Positions 1 through 8,691 of a DNA stretch of 64,000 bases are shown in pieces; the stretch's first letter is position 1; the number at the start of each line of letters is the position of its first letter. This DNA is from Methanomicrobium antiquum. GTDB taxonomy: Archaea; Halobacteriota; Methanomicrobia; Methanomicrobiales; Methanomicrobiaceae. The notes beneath the pieces were generated by a model, which did no database searches, was not told where the DNA came from, and saw only the letters and a program-made list of their open reading frames with translations. The DNA is taken from the NCBI RefSeq assembly GCF_029633915.1, contig NZ_CP091092.1, positions 1,922,001 through 1,986,000 on the forward strand, given 5' to 3'. The translations under genes and the position numbers were made by a program.

Positions 1-189
1 GGGGTAATCAAGAATAAAGACAAGATCGCTTGTATTATCAAGAGCAATTCTAAAGCGCTTAAGCTCGTCCTCTCTGAACTGAAGCATAGGATAATAACTT
101 TTTCTAAAAGATTCCTCACCAAAACCGATGATTCTCTTCCTTATTTCCAAAAGGTCCTCTTTTATTAATTCATCATCACCAGGCGCCAT
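1..189 (-). CDS. PAS-domain sensor protein, N-terminal part (runs off the window)
   Basis: This reading frame opens with ATG at 189 and stays open to the window edge, giving 63 residues (MAPGDDELIKEDLLEIRKRI...). The last visible stretch, RFRIALDNTSDLVFILDYP, is the typical beginning of a PAS sensory domain, so this is probably the cytoplasmic start of a PAS sensor histidine kinase or PAS-containing regulator common in methanogens. The alcohol dehydrogenase gene on the same strand stops 47 bases upstream, so the two could be cotranscribed. Only the first PAS residues are visible; the output domain cannot be judged. Confidence 0.6.
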   Translation of the reverse strand, partial: MAPGDDELIKEDLLEIRKRIIGFGEESFRKSYYPMLQFREDELKRFRIALDNTSDLVFILDYP

Positions 190-236
190 TTGATTACCAC
201 ATAATTGTAAAGAGAATGCTGTTTTTCATTTAGTAT

Positions 237-1412
237 TCATAAGACCTGCATAACTTCTGCAAATAATTCTTCAACATCAGTATATGAAGGTAATTTGGGA
301 TTTGTTGCAATGCAGGGATCTGTCATTGTATTTTTAACAAGAAGCGGTATATCCTCATAACGCCCGCCATGATTAGAAAGTGATTCTCCTTTAGTAAATG
401 AACCTCCAAGGGAAAATATTTTTTCAATAAGTATATCCAAAGCCTCAGAATCTGTTTTACCGCCTGTATCCGCCAAAAGCGCCTTTGAAACATCCCTGTA
501 TCGCTCAGGCTGACTAGAAAAGTTATAGCGTATAACAGCCGGCATCACAAGAAAACTTGAAAGACCATGAGGTGTTGAATAAACGCCGCCTATTGCATGC
601 GACATTGAATGTATTAGTCCAAGTCCTGCGTTTGAGAAAGAAATGCCTGCATAAAGACTGGACAGAAGAGTTTTGTAACGGAAATCAAGGTCATCTTTTA
701 ATGAAGAGTCATACGGAAAAGATTCTGCAATATTTTTTATCGCCTCTATTGCCAAAAGATCGCTCCAGTGTGACTGACCATTTGATAGATAGGCCTCAAT
801 AGCATGGGAAAATGCATCAATTCCAGAATATACAGTAATTTCATCAGGTTGTGTAGTTAAAGGAACAGGATCCAGTAAGGATACATCTGGAACGAGGGAT
901 TTTGATGTTATCAGGTTTTTCTTAAGATTATGCTTTGAACTGATTACTGCATACTGCGATACATCTGCAGAACTTCCTCCTGTTGTCGGAATGCAGATCA
1001 AAGGCGGCATCGGTTTTTTCACAAGATCCACCCCGATATAGCCGGCGATATCACCGCCGTTTGCGGCAACGATTCCTATTCCTTTTGCGCAGTCCAAAAC
1101 ACTGCCTCCACCTGCCGCAACTATTGCTGAGCACTCCTCAGCTTCATAAACAGCCGCTCCTTCCATAACCTCTCTGTCGGAGGGATTTTGCGATATATTT
1201 GTATAAACCTCAAAATCAATTCCTGCATTTAAAAGACTTTCAGTTATATCCTCCATCCAGAACTGGTTAAGCATATTTTCATCGGTTGCCAGAAGAATTT
1301 TATCAGAATGAAAATTAGACGCATATCTTCCGGCAAATACTCTGGAGTTGTCCCCTGTAATAAATTCAGGAGCTACAAATTTTCGAAGCTCCCGGTTAAG
1401 TTTCACTGGCAT
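237..1412 (-). CDS. Iron-containing alcohol dehydrogenase
   Basis: 391 residues, the usual length for group III Fe-dependent alcohol dehydrogenases, which oxidise or reduce alcohols and aldehydes with NAD(P). The N-terminal half carries the dinucleotide-binding loop GGGSVLDCAKGIG and the second family signature PTTGGSSADVSQYAVIS. The C-terminal helical half has the metal ligands in DAFSHAIEAY (Asp and His) and in HSMSHAIGGVYSTPHG (two His). Fermentative bacteria use such enzymes for ethanol, butanol or 1,3-propanediol; in methanogens a role in alcohol oxidation or aldehyde detoxification is possible, but the substrate cannot be read from sequence. The start at 1412 is the first ATG of the aligned N-terminus. 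Confidence 0.9.
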   Translation of the reverse strand: MPVKLNRELRKFVAPEFITGDNSRVFAGRYASNFHSDKILLATDENMLNQFWMEDITESLLNAGIDFEVYTNISQNPSDREVMEGAAVYEAEECSAIVAAGGGSVLDCAKGIGIVAANGGDIAGYIGVDLVKKPMPPLICIPTTGGSSADVSQYAVISSKHNLKKNLITSKSLVPDVSLLDPVPLTTQPDEITVYSGIDAFSHAIEAYLSNGQSHWSDLLAIEAIKNIAESFPYDSSLKDDLDFRYKTLLSSLYAGISFSNAGLGLIHSMSHAIGGVYSTPHGLSSFLVMPAVIRYNFSSQPERYRDVSKALLADTGGKTDSEALDILIEKIFSLGGSFTKGESLSNHGGRYEDIPLLVKNTMTDPCIATNPKLPSYTDVEELFAEVMQVL

Positions 1413-1978
1413 AGATATCTATCCCGAATAAAGATAGGCTTCTATATAGAATGCAATGTAAAAAAGATTTTCTCTCATTTTAGAAAAACATCCATTTTTT
1501 TCAAAAATTAGATATTTAAAGAAATAAATTTCTGAAATTAAAGATTTTAGAGAACATATGACTTTTCAATATTGATTTACCATGAAAAAGTTCATGAAAT
1601 TATATTTCATGAAACAGTTTCATGTAAGTTACAGAGTAACTTTCATGGAAAACCAAATCTGATTTTCATGAAACACTGCATGAAAAATTAGTTCATGAAT
1701 GTTTTTATAAAAAAGACAGACAAAACTAATCATTTTCGGAAAGAATTTATAACTACCTAATAGTGATACATAACTTATCACACAAAATTACATGACTACC
1801 TGACTCTAAGTATACATTAAGCATAGTTGCTATCAAAATCAACGCAAATCTAAAACATGAAATCCTATTAATAGAACGGGAAGTTACAAAGTTTTTTGTC
1901 TGGATTTAGATTTTTAACCAGAGGTGTCTGGAAAGTCTTAAAATCAAGGATTATTTTGAAGAATTAAAGGGATGAAGC
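1413..1978. other. Long intergenic region between divergent adh and copA
   Basis: 566 bases with no convincing coding frame, strongly A+T-rich. It holds the divergent promoters of the alcohol dehydrogenase and of copA, and a conspicuous cluster of TTCATGAA palindromes (listed separately). The copA start lies about 280 bases beyond that cluster, leaving room for a second promoter or a small transcript that I cannot identify. Confidence 0.5.
1580..1700. promoter_or_regulatory. Dense array of TTCATGAA palindromes (probable operator array)
   Basis: About 120 bases hold eight CATGAA/TTCATG motifs. Two are perfect TTTCATGAAA palindromes (1605-1614, 1664-1673), and TTCATGAA occurs at 1591-1598 and 1692-1699. 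A larger inverted repeat at 1618-1651 carries the perfect inner arms AAGTTAC and GTAACTT around AGA. The motif recurs in other intergenic regions of the window. Palindromes at this density upstream of a copper ATPase gene suggest binding sites for a dimeric regulator, but the protein and target are inferred. Confidence 0.55.
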
Positions 1979-4441
1979 ATGAACAGTGAAAATACATCTG
2001 ATAAAAATTTTGGAGATAAAAAAGAGATAAATCTTAAAGTTTCAGGAATGCACTGTGCAATGTGTGCGGCAGGACTAGAGGCAACACTAAAAAAAGCCAG
2101 AGGAATTTATTCCGCTTCTGTTGACATTGCATCAGAACGTGCAGATATTTTTTACAACGAAGATGAAACTGACATAAGAGATATTGAAAAATTAATCAAT
2201 TCTGCAGGATACGGGATTATAAAATCTGAAATAAAAATAAAAATTTCCGGAATGCACTGTGCTGTCTGTGCAGAAAAGACAAAAAATGAGCTTTTAAAAA
2301 TACCGGGCATAATATCAGCTGATATCAATCTGATTGACAATTCAGCATTCATCACATTTATCAAAGAAAATGTTAAACTTTTGGATATAAAGGCGGCAAT
2401 AGAAAAAGCCGGCTTTGAATATATGGGAACAGATGAAGAGGTTTCAACCGACTCTGAGAATCAAATATTCTTAAAAGAGCAAAAAGAAAGGATAAAAAAA
2501 ATAATAATTGGTCTTTTTATATCAGGAGTTTTAATTGCACTGATGTTTTTTGGACAATCTCTGCCCCTGAACTTCCCTGTCTCATACCTTATGTTTATCA
2601 TCACAACTCCGGTATTTCTCTATCTTGGATATCCGATATTTAAAGCCGCATTCAAGGCCCTTTTGAATCATTCTCTCACAATGGATGTTATGTATGCAAT
2701 GGGAATCGGTGTTTCATACCTTTCATCTGTCTTTGGAACATTTGGGATAATCCTTACAAATGATTTCATGTTTTACGAAACATCGGTGATGCTCGCTACA
2801 TTTTTAACCCTGGGCCGTTTCCTTGAGGCAAAGGCAAAGGGAAAAACAAACGATGCCGTAAAAAAATTAATTGAACTTCGTCCAAAGACAGCATTTGTTA
2901 AAAGAAACGGCGAATTTGTTGAGGTCTCAGCAGATGAACTTTTGACAGACGAAGAAATTATGGTAAAGCCCGGAGGACGAGTGCCTGTTGACGGGCTTGT
3001 GATCTCAGGCGAAGGTTACATTGACGAATCTGCAATAACAGGCGAATCGCTCCCTGTTAGAAAATCAAAAGGAGACAGTGTAGTTGGAGGGACACTAAAC
3101 ACAGCAGACTCATTTGTATTCAGGTCAACAAAAGTCGGTCGTGAAACTGTCATATCTCAGATTATAAGACTTGTTGAGGAGACACAGCGGCAAAAACCGC
3201 CGGTGCAAAGACTTGCTGACACTGCTGTTTCATGGTTTATACCGGTAATACTTGCAATTGCATTAATTGCATCTTTTTCATGGTATTTTATCCTTGGAAG
3301 CAGTAGTCTTTTTGCACTTACTGTCTTTATCTCAATAATTGTAGTTGCATGCCCGTGTGCACTCGGACTTGCAACGCCAACAGCAGTTACAGTTGGAATT
3401 GGACGCGGAGCAGGCCTTGGAATTTTAATAAAGAACGGTGAGTCCCTTGAAGTTTCAAAAAAACTAAAGTGCATAATTTTTGACAAGACTGGAACTTTAA
3501 CAGTTGGAAAACCGTTTGTGACCTCTGTTAAATCATATAAAACCTCCCATGATGAACTCTTAGCAATTGCGTCAGGTGTTGAGATATCATCTGAACATCC
3601 AATAGCAAAGGCGATTGTCAAAAAAGCAGAAGATGAAGGCATAAAACCATTGCCTCTTTTAAGCTTTAAGTCGTTTGCAGGCGGAGGTGTTTCTGCTGAA
3701 TATGAGGGTAAAAAAGTTCTCATAGGAAATCAGGATTTTATTTTAAAAAGCGGTCTATTAATACCTGATAACATAAAAGATGAGCTTTCAGATTCCCAAA
3801 ACTCAGGAGAAACTGCGGTTTTGGTTGCTCTTGATAGTGAAATAACAGGAATTATATCTATTTCAGATGTTTTAAAGAGAAGTGCTCCTGTTTGTGTTGA
3901 AGAGATTAAAAAAATGGGGCTTTCTGTTGCGATGGTAACAGGAGATAACGAAAAAACTGCCAGGCATATTGCACAAAAAGCAGGAATAAGCGATGTCTAT
4001 GCAGGCGTTCTCCCGGATAAAAAAGCAGAGATTGTCAAAAGGATTCAGCAAACAACCGGCCCCTGTTCATTTGTCGGTGACGGAATAAATGATGCACCGG
4101 CGCTTGCAAAATCCGATGTAGGTATAGCCGTTGGAAGCGGAACGGAGATTGCCATTGAAAGTGCAGATATTGTTCTTATGCATGACAATCTTCTGGATGT
4201 ACCGGCGGCAGTTCAGCTTTCAAAAAAGGTAATGGGCAGAATCAGGTTAAACCTGTTCTGGGCGTTTGCATACAACACTGCACTTGTTCCAATAGCCGCA
4301 GGAATTTTGTACCCGGGATTTGGAATTATATTCAGACCGGAATATGCAGGTTTTGCAATGATTTTGAGTTCAGTAACGGTAATATCTCTCTCACTGCTTC
4401 TAAAAACGTACACTCCACCGGCAATATCGAAAGAAAGCTGA
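1979..4441 (+). CDS. copA: Copper-translocating P1B-type ATPase with two N-terminal metal-binding domains
   Basis: 820 residues. Two heavy-metal-associated domains open the protein, with GMHCAMC (Cys26, Cys29) and GMHCAVC (Cys94, Cys97). Membrane helices follow, then the actuator motif TGESLPV, the transport motif CPC (458-460) within ACPCALGLATP, the phosphorylated Asp502 in DKTGT, the HP dipeptide in SSEHPIAKA and the hinge GDGINDAPAL. CPC together with HMA domains defines Cu(I)/Ag(I) exporters, which pump metal out of the cytoplasm. The gene stands alone; its long upstream region holds a palindrome array that may be its control region. ATG at 1979 lies 10 bases after AAGGGATG, a weak ribosome site. 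Confidence 0.95.
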   Translation: MNSENTSDKNFGDKKEINLKVSGMHCAMCAAGLEATLKKARGIYSASVDIASERADIFYNEDETDIRDIEKLINSAGYGIIKSEIKIKISGMHCAVCAEKTKNELLKIPGIISADINLIDNSAFITFIKENVKLLDIKAAIEKAGFEYMGTDEEVSTDSENQIFLKEQKERIKKIIIGLFISGVLIALMFFGQSLPLNFPVSYLMFIITTPVFLYLGYPIFKAAFKALLNHSLTMDVMYAMGIGVSYLSSVFGTFGIILTNDFMFYETSVMLATFLTLGRFLEAKAKGKTNDAVKKLIELRPKTAFVKRNGEFVEVSADELLTDEEIMVKPGGRVPVDGLVISGEGYIDESAITGESLPVRKSKGDSVVGGTLNTADSFVFRSTKVGRETVISQIIRLVEETQRQKPPVQRLADTAVSWFIPVILAIALIASFSWYFILGSSSLFALTVFISIIVVACPCALGLATPTAVTVGIGRGAGLGILIKNGESLEVSKKLKCIIFDKTGTLTVGKPFVTSVKSYKTSHDELLAIASGVEISSEHPIAKAIVKKAEDEGIKPLPLLSFKSFAGGGVSAEYEGKKVLIGNQDFILKSGLLIPDNIKDELSDSQNSGETAVLVALDSEITGIISISDVLKRSAPVCVEEIKKMGLSVAMVTGDNEKTARHIAQKAGISDVYAGVLPDKKAEIVKRIQQTTGPCSFVGDGINDAPALAKSDVGIAVGSGTEIAIESADIVLMHDNLLDVPAAVQLSKKVMGRIRLNLFWAFAYNTALVPIAAGILYPGFGIIFRPEYAGFAMILSSVTVISLSLLLKTYTPPAISKES

Positions 4442-4471
4442 TTTTTTTAAATTTAAAAAATCTTTTTTTTT
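4440..4471 (+). terminator. Palindrome plus T-tract after copA
   Basis: Directly at the copA stop codon an A/T-rich near-palindrome (4440-4462, GAT...ATC arms) runs into nine consecutive T. A T-rich stretch at a gene end is the usual archaeal termination signal. It lies between convergent genes (copA and the response regulator). Confidence 0.5.
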
Positions 4472-4565
4472 CACAGGTTGTTAATGACTTTAAAAAACGT
4501 TCATGAAACTAATTTTTGATGCTCTGTTTTATGAAAATCATGATTTGAATTTATATGGTAAATGA

Positions 4566-4946
4566 TTATTCCAAATCTAAAATATCTGATATCTCTTTCA
4601 TCAGATCTTTCATTTCATATGGTTTTCTAAGAAAAACAGAATTTTCAATAAGTCCGGCTCTTTTCATAGTGCTCTCCTCAGTGCTTGCAGAAGAAAAAAT
4701 AACCGGCGTATTTACTCCTTTTGCCCTTATCCTCTCACATGCATCGATGCCGTCACCCTCTCCAATCAGTCTTATATCCATTATTATCAGATCAGGACTG
4801 TTTTCAAATGTCTCCCGGAAGGCATCTTTGCATGTGGCAACAGGCCCTATGCTTTCAAAAGACATAATCTCGGTGACTACCGTTTTTATGAAATGACCTA
4901 TTAAATCATCATCTTCTACAATTAAAATTACAGGCTTTTTAATCAT
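4566..4946 (-). CDS. Receiver-only response regulator
   Basis: 126 residues consisting of a single CheY-like receiver domain: acidic pocket EDDD (11-14), phosphoacceptor Asp57 in LIIMDIRL, the conserved Ser/Thr in FSSAST, and the Lys in LRKPYE. There is no output domain, as is common in archaea. Its start overlaps the stop of the upstream histidine kinase gene (4943-4946), so the two are translationally coupled and very likely a cognate pair. The downstream target is unknown. Confidence 0.88.
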   Translation of the reverse strand: MIKKPVILIVEDDDLIGHFIKTVVTEIMSFESIGPVATCKDAFRETFENSPDLIIMDIRLIGEGDGIDACERIRAKGVNTPVIFSSASTEESTMKRAGLIENSVFLRKPYEMKDLMKEISDILDLE

Positions 4947-6061
4947 ATATTATCAATACTGTCTCCATTCTCTTGTTTTCCTTTAATAAATTCAGTTTTT
5001 ATTGTAATTATCCATGACGTTCCTCTCTCCATATCAGTGCTCTCAAGAGTTCCGGATATTTGTTTTGTTATTATATCACGAGCGTTTCTAAGTCCAAAGC
5101 CTGTTTCTCCGATGCATCTTTGCTTTTTCATTCCAACTCCGTCATCACAGACTTTAATGATTACTTCTTTTTTGTCCTCTTTTAAGCTGATTTCTATATT
5201 TCCGCCGGTTTCATCAAATGCATGATCAACTGAATTTTTTAAGAGTTCATACATTGCTGTGCTCAAAAGAACTGCATTTGAAAGTTTTGCCTCAATTTCG
5301 TCACCTGATATTTTTATAGATATTTTTTCTCTTTTTTCCTGTTTCAACCCGTCAAGGATTAATTTTGCAAGAGATTCGAAATTCTCTTTTAAAAGAAGAG
5401 TTGCCTTATCCTCTTTATTATAAAGGTCATCATGAATAATTCCAAGATATTTTATCCTGTTTGTAGCTTCGTTTATTACATCAAGGGCAATTTCATCTTT
5501 GATTCTGAGAGATTTTATTCCAAGCAGGCTTATTATATACTGAAGGTTGTTTTTTACCCGATGGTGAAGTTCGCCTATTAATTCAGATTTTTTATCAAGA
5601 ACCCTGCTGAGTTCGAGGTTTTTCTCTTCTAAGCTCTCAACACTTCCCTGTATTTTATCAAGAAGAATATTTGCGGAGCGGATGATAGATGATATTTCAT
5701 CGTCACCTTCTTCTCTTAGCCTTACATTATAATTTTCGTTTTCGGCAATTTTTTCAAGCTCATATGAAAAAAATTCCAGACGTCTTGTGATTATTGATTC
5801 CAGGAAATAGCTGATGATGATTACTACTACGATGCAGGTTATTATTGCAAATATAAAATTAAGGAGAAGAGACCCAAAGCCAAGCCTGAATAGTTCTCTT
5901 TCATTTGTTACTTTTATGTATCCGGCAATTTCATCCTCAATACTGTAAACAGGAGATATAAGAGATATTTCATCATCGCCTTCACTGTAAACTATTAAGG
6001 GTTCAGAAAACTCAGATGGCAGATTCAGCTTTTCATATGAATCTAAATCCAAAAATCCCAT
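4943..6061 (-). CDS. Sensor histidine kinase, C-terminal part (HisKA_2/HATPase); 5' part lies in another frame
   Basis: 372 residues: the remaining extracellular sensor segment, a transmembrane helix (about 75-100), a HAMP-like linker, a coiled coil, the phosphoacceptor box GELHHRVKNNLQYI of the HisKA_2/LytS-like class, and an HATPase domain with N-box ELLKNSVDHAF and G-box CDDGVGM and GFGLRNA. The apparent ATG at 6061 is internal: the CHASE4 sensor domain belonging to the same protein is encoded just upstream in a different frame (6070-6666). One missing base near 6071-6075, in an A-rich run, would join them into a normal kinase of about 570 residues. It is probably the partner of the receiver gene that overlaps its 3' end. 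Confidence 0.85.
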   Translation of the reverse strand: MGFLDLDSYEKLNLPSEFSEPLIVYSEGDDEISLISPVYSIEDEIAGYIKVTNERELFRLGFGSLLLNFIFAIITCIVVVIIISYFLESIITRRLEFFSYELEKIAENENYNVRLREEGDDEISSIIRSANILLDKIQGSVESLEEKNLELSRVLDKKSELIGELHHRVKNNLQYIISLLGIKSLRIKDEIALDVINEATNRIKYLGIIHDDLYNKEDKATLLLKENFESLAKLILDGLKQEKREKISIKISGDEIEAKLSNAVLLSTAMYELLKNSVDHAFDETGGNIEISLKEDKKEVIIKVCDDGVGMKKQRCIGETGFGLRNARDIITKQISGTLESTDMERGTSWIITIKTEFIKGKQENGDSIDNI

Positions 6062-6069
6062 CTTCTGAT

Positions 6070-6666
6070 TTATTTCCTTTGAAATTCCTGCAAATAATCA
6101 CCGGACAGCTTTTTTGCCATCACGAATACCCCATTGACAGGACCATCAAGATTGCTCTTCAGGAGAGGATTTATTGTAACAATGTAGATATCTCCGTCTG
6201 CATCAATTATTCCGGCCCTGTTGCTGTAAAAAGAGGGTGTTTTAACATAATTGCTTTCTTTAACTTTTTTTATGAAATTTCCGGGAATTTCTGTAAATTT
6301 ATTTTCTTCAAAATCATAGTATCTCCCATAAAAAAATTCACCTTTTTTGTCAAAATAAAGTATTGCATCCAATTCAAGATTTGTAAATGTTGATTCAGGA
6401 AGATTCTCCTCAATATAGTAAGAATCCATATCATCCATAAAATAATATGAGGAATCCCAGTATGACCAGTCGCGATTTAGCTGATTTACAGAGGATATTT
6501 TATAATAGAGATAGTTCTCTGCCGCCAAAGAGTCTTTTTCTAATTCATGCTGTTCTATTTTTTCGAGATTTTCAATTCCAAAGAAGAAAAGTCCGAACAA
6601 AAAACCGGCAAGGAGCAGAGCAACCGTTAGTATAATCAGCAGATTTACTTTTCTTTTAATTCTCAA
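6070..6666 (-). CDS. CHASE4 extracellular sensor domain (5' part of the broken histidine kinase)
   Basis: 198 residues: a membrane helix at about 8-30 (LLIILTVALLLAGFLFGLFF) followed by a CHASE4 domain, with the typical YWDSSYYFMDD motif and the ending GPVNGVFVMAKKLS. CHASE4 is an extracytoplasmic ligand-sensing domain of prokaryotic kinases. The frame stops at 6070 just where family members continue into the second membrane helix, which here is in the next open frame. It is therefore best read as the N-terminus of the following kinase, interrupted by a -1 shift in the A-rich stretch near 6071-6075. The ligand is unknown. Confidence 0.75.
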   Translation of the reverse strand: MRIKRKVNLLIILTVALLLAGFLFGLFFFGIENLEKIEQHELEKDSLAAENYLYYKISSVNQLNRDWSYWDSSYYFMDDMDSYYIEENLPESTFTNLELDAILYFDKKGEFFYGRYYDFEENKFTEIPGNFIKKVKESNYVKTPSFYSNRAGIIDADGDIYIVTINPLLKSNLDGPVNGVFVMAKKLSGDYLQEFQRK

Positions 6667-7150
6667 ATTGAAAACCTCTCCCCCTTTTAAAATACAGGTT
6701 TTTATTCACTCAAATATCTGCTATATCCTGAAAAGGCAGATACAGACCACATATAAGCCAAAAAATATGGCATCCTAATATTTTTAAGCATTGCATATTG
6801 TGTCCTACTTTCTATTAATAATTAATCAATCTCTCATTCATATTTATTTGAAAAGCAGGGTTTAATATGAAATATTTTTTTCAGTGATAACTTAAAAATA
6901 ACTTAATTCTAAAAATAACCTAATTTTAAAATAACATAATCCTTAGGATTATTTTAACACATTTGTTTAATCTGACTTTATTTTTAGATTTTTTTGTTAT
7001 AATTATCTTAGCACCTTTTTTAATTTGGTACATTTTTACATTTTTTAACTGGAAAAAGATAATATTTGGATATTTTATCTGTTCTGAAATTTACCAGCCC
7101 TGAGATTTTTAGTCAATTCTGCTCTTTATAAATTCTTTTAGTAGTCAATA
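6667..7150. other. A+T-rich intergenic region with degenerate short repeats
   Basis: 484 bases without a supported gene, between the CHASE4 kinase start and the HTH regulator 3' end. Around 6888-6945 there are three to four degenerate 16-17-base units beginning AACTTAAT, AACCTAAT and AACATAAT, each followed by an A-rich run. The 11-mer AGTCAATTCTG occurs at 7111 and again at 7156. No hairpin or known RNA is evident. Confidence 0.4.
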
Positions 7151-7642
7151 TTAGTAGTCAATTCTGTTTTTAAGAGAGAAAAGAGCATCAGTTATTGTCT
7201 TCGTATCAGGCTTTATTATTGCAACAGGAACATCTACTACCTTTTCAATCATAGAGGCAAGTATTGGTGCACAAACAATCCCGCAGGCTCCTTCTTTTTC
7301 TGCACGGACGCCGGATACAATGCACTCTTCCATCGTATATGCCGGAAATCCTTTTATCCGGTAGGTTTTTTTGCCGATATCAATCTTTTTGGACTCAACT
7401 TCGTCAAGCAAGAATTTAGCGGCGATAACTGCAATAAACCCCGATTCATGAGGCTCAAGAGTGTTTACGATAGCCTGAACCGTTGAGAAACGCGGATCTC
7501 TTTCGCCTGATGTTATCTTATATATAGTTGCGGCAGGAATGCCGGCATTGTCTGCAAGCTCTTTTATACTCACTCCCTTTCGAAAAAGCTCTTCTTCAAG
7601 AGCGATTTTAAAGCCAACTTCAAAAATTCTCTTAGAGAACAT
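7151..7642 (-). CDS. HTH transcriptional regulator of a methanogen-type family
   Basis: 163 residues. The N-terminus is an XRE-like helix-turn-helix (VSIKELADNAGIPAATIYKITSGERDP, about 24-50). The C-terminal half, MEECIVSGVRAEKEGACGIVCAPILASMIEKVVDVPVAIIKPD, resembles a small ligand-binding alpha/beta fold. Proteins of this layout are found in methanogens; I know of no assigned function. The gene is divergent from the coenzyme M/methanogenesis cluster, with 269 bases between them, so it is a candidate regulator of that cluster or of itself. This is inferred from position only. Confidence 0.75.
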   Translation of the reverse strand: MFSKRIFEVGFKIALEEELFRKGVSIKELADNAGIPAATIYKITSGERDPRFSTVQAIVNTLEPHESGFIAVIAAKFLLDEVESKKIDIGKKTYRIKGFPAYTMEECIVSGVRAEKEGACGIVCAPILASMIEKVVDVPVAIIKPDTKTITDALFSLKNRIDY

Positions 7643-7752
7643 AATTAATGAATACAGTTGTACAAATACATGCTTAATAATTTTCCTTCCTGTGAAAAAT
7701 CAATCCGTCTAAATGATACCGCTGATACGTTTTTTTTAGTATTCTATAAAAA

Positions 7753-7762
7753 TTTCATGAAA
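7753..7762. promoter_or_regulatory. TTTCATGAAA palindrome in the divergent promoter region
   Basis: A perfect 10-base palindrome in the 269-base gap between the HTH regulator and the first gene of the coenzyme M cluster, about 150 bases upstream of the latter. It is the same motif that is clustered upstream of copA. Confidence 0.4.
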
Positions 7763-7911
7763 AAAATGCAGAAAACAAATTCAGAATGCAAAATTTTTAT
7801 ATCATAAATTAATACAATGGTGGAATTTTTAATATTAACTTTTTCCTTAAAAGGGCATTTATTTTACTTATAGGGAAACATTTTAGTTTAATTATAACTA
7901 TAACAATTGTA

Positions 7912-8691
7912 ATGCATACATCCGAGATTAGGGAGATTACAATTCTTCCGGGGAAGAACAAAGATAATTCTTCTGAAAACTTCAGGGAAATAAAAATCCG
8001 GCCAGGAGATACAATATCAATAGTAGGACCTACAGGTTCAGGCAAAAGTGCATTTATCAATGATATTGAAATGTTTGCACAAAAAGATACAGTTACCAAA
8101 AGAACTGTTCTTGTAAACAGTCTCCCTGCACCTGAAGAATTCATTCGGGATCCTTCAAAAAAACCTGTTGCAATGATCACTCAAAATACAAAATGTCTTG
8201 CAGATTTAACAGTCAGGCAATTCCTTGACATGCATGTACGATCAAGAAAAATTGCTGATGAAACAGTTGTTGAAAAGACAATTGAGCTTGCAAACGAATT
8301 TACAGGCGAAAAGATTGTTGAAAATGTGCGTATGACTTCACTTTCAGGCGGACAGACCAGATCACTCATGATTGCTGATGCAATTGTTGTCTCAAACACT
8401 CCAATTATTCTTCTGGATGAGATAGAAAATGCCGGCATTTTTAAGGAAAATGTCATAAAATGCTTAAAAACTCATAAGAAAGCACTTCTATTTGTAACTC
8501 ATGATCCTCTTGTTTCACTTCTTTCAGAGAGAAGAATTGTAATGAAAAACGGGGCAGTATCAGAAGTAATTTGTCCGGGAGATTCTGAAAAAGAAGCATT
8601 GTCTGAAATATTAAAGATAGATTTGACAATGTCTGCTCTACGTGAAAGAATCCGCTGTGGTGAAATAATAAAAAACATTCAGCCGGCATGA
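7912..8691 (+). CDS. ABC-type ATP-binding protein of the coenzyme M/methanogenesis cluster
   Basis: 259 residues with all nucleotide-binding elements of an ABC ATPase: Walker A GPTGSGKS, Q-loop ITQNT, signature LSGGQTRSLMIADA, Walker B IILLDEIEN and the H-loop in FVTHD. There is no membrane partner nearby, so it is more likely a soluble mechanical or assembly ATPase than a transporter subunit. It heads a run of coupled genes and overlaps the next gene by the ATGA arrangement at 8688. Related soluble ABC proteins act in methanogens on methyl-coenzyme M reductase (component A2), but this protein is shorter and has one ABC domain, so a direct equivalence is not claimed. Confidence 0.8.
   Translation: MHTSEIREITILPGKNKDNSSENFREIKIRPGDTISIVGPTGSGKSAFINDIEMFAQKDTVTKRTVLVNSLPAPEEFIRDPSKKPVAMITQNTKCLADLTVRQFLDMHVRSRKIADETVVEKTIELANEFTGEKIVENVRMTSLSGGQTRSLMIADAIVVSNTPIILLDEIENAGIFKENVIKCLKTHKKALLFVTHDPLVSLLSERRIVMKNGAVSEVICPGDSEKEALSEILKIDLTMSALRERIRCGEIIKNIQPA

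Noticed and set aside
1580-1700. TTCATGAA cluster as a CRISPR array
   Set aside because: Units are short palindromes at irregular spacing without repeat-spacer structure, and no cas genes are in the window.
3157-3723. 188-residue open frame antisense to copA
   Set aside because: It lies entirely inside the conserved ATPase core and has no family features; it is a shadow of the real gene.
6061-6080. Programmed -1 frameshift in the CHASE4 kinase
   Set aside because: No canonical slippery heptamer with a downstream structure was seen, and the same type of break occurs in unrelated genes, pointing to deletion or read error.
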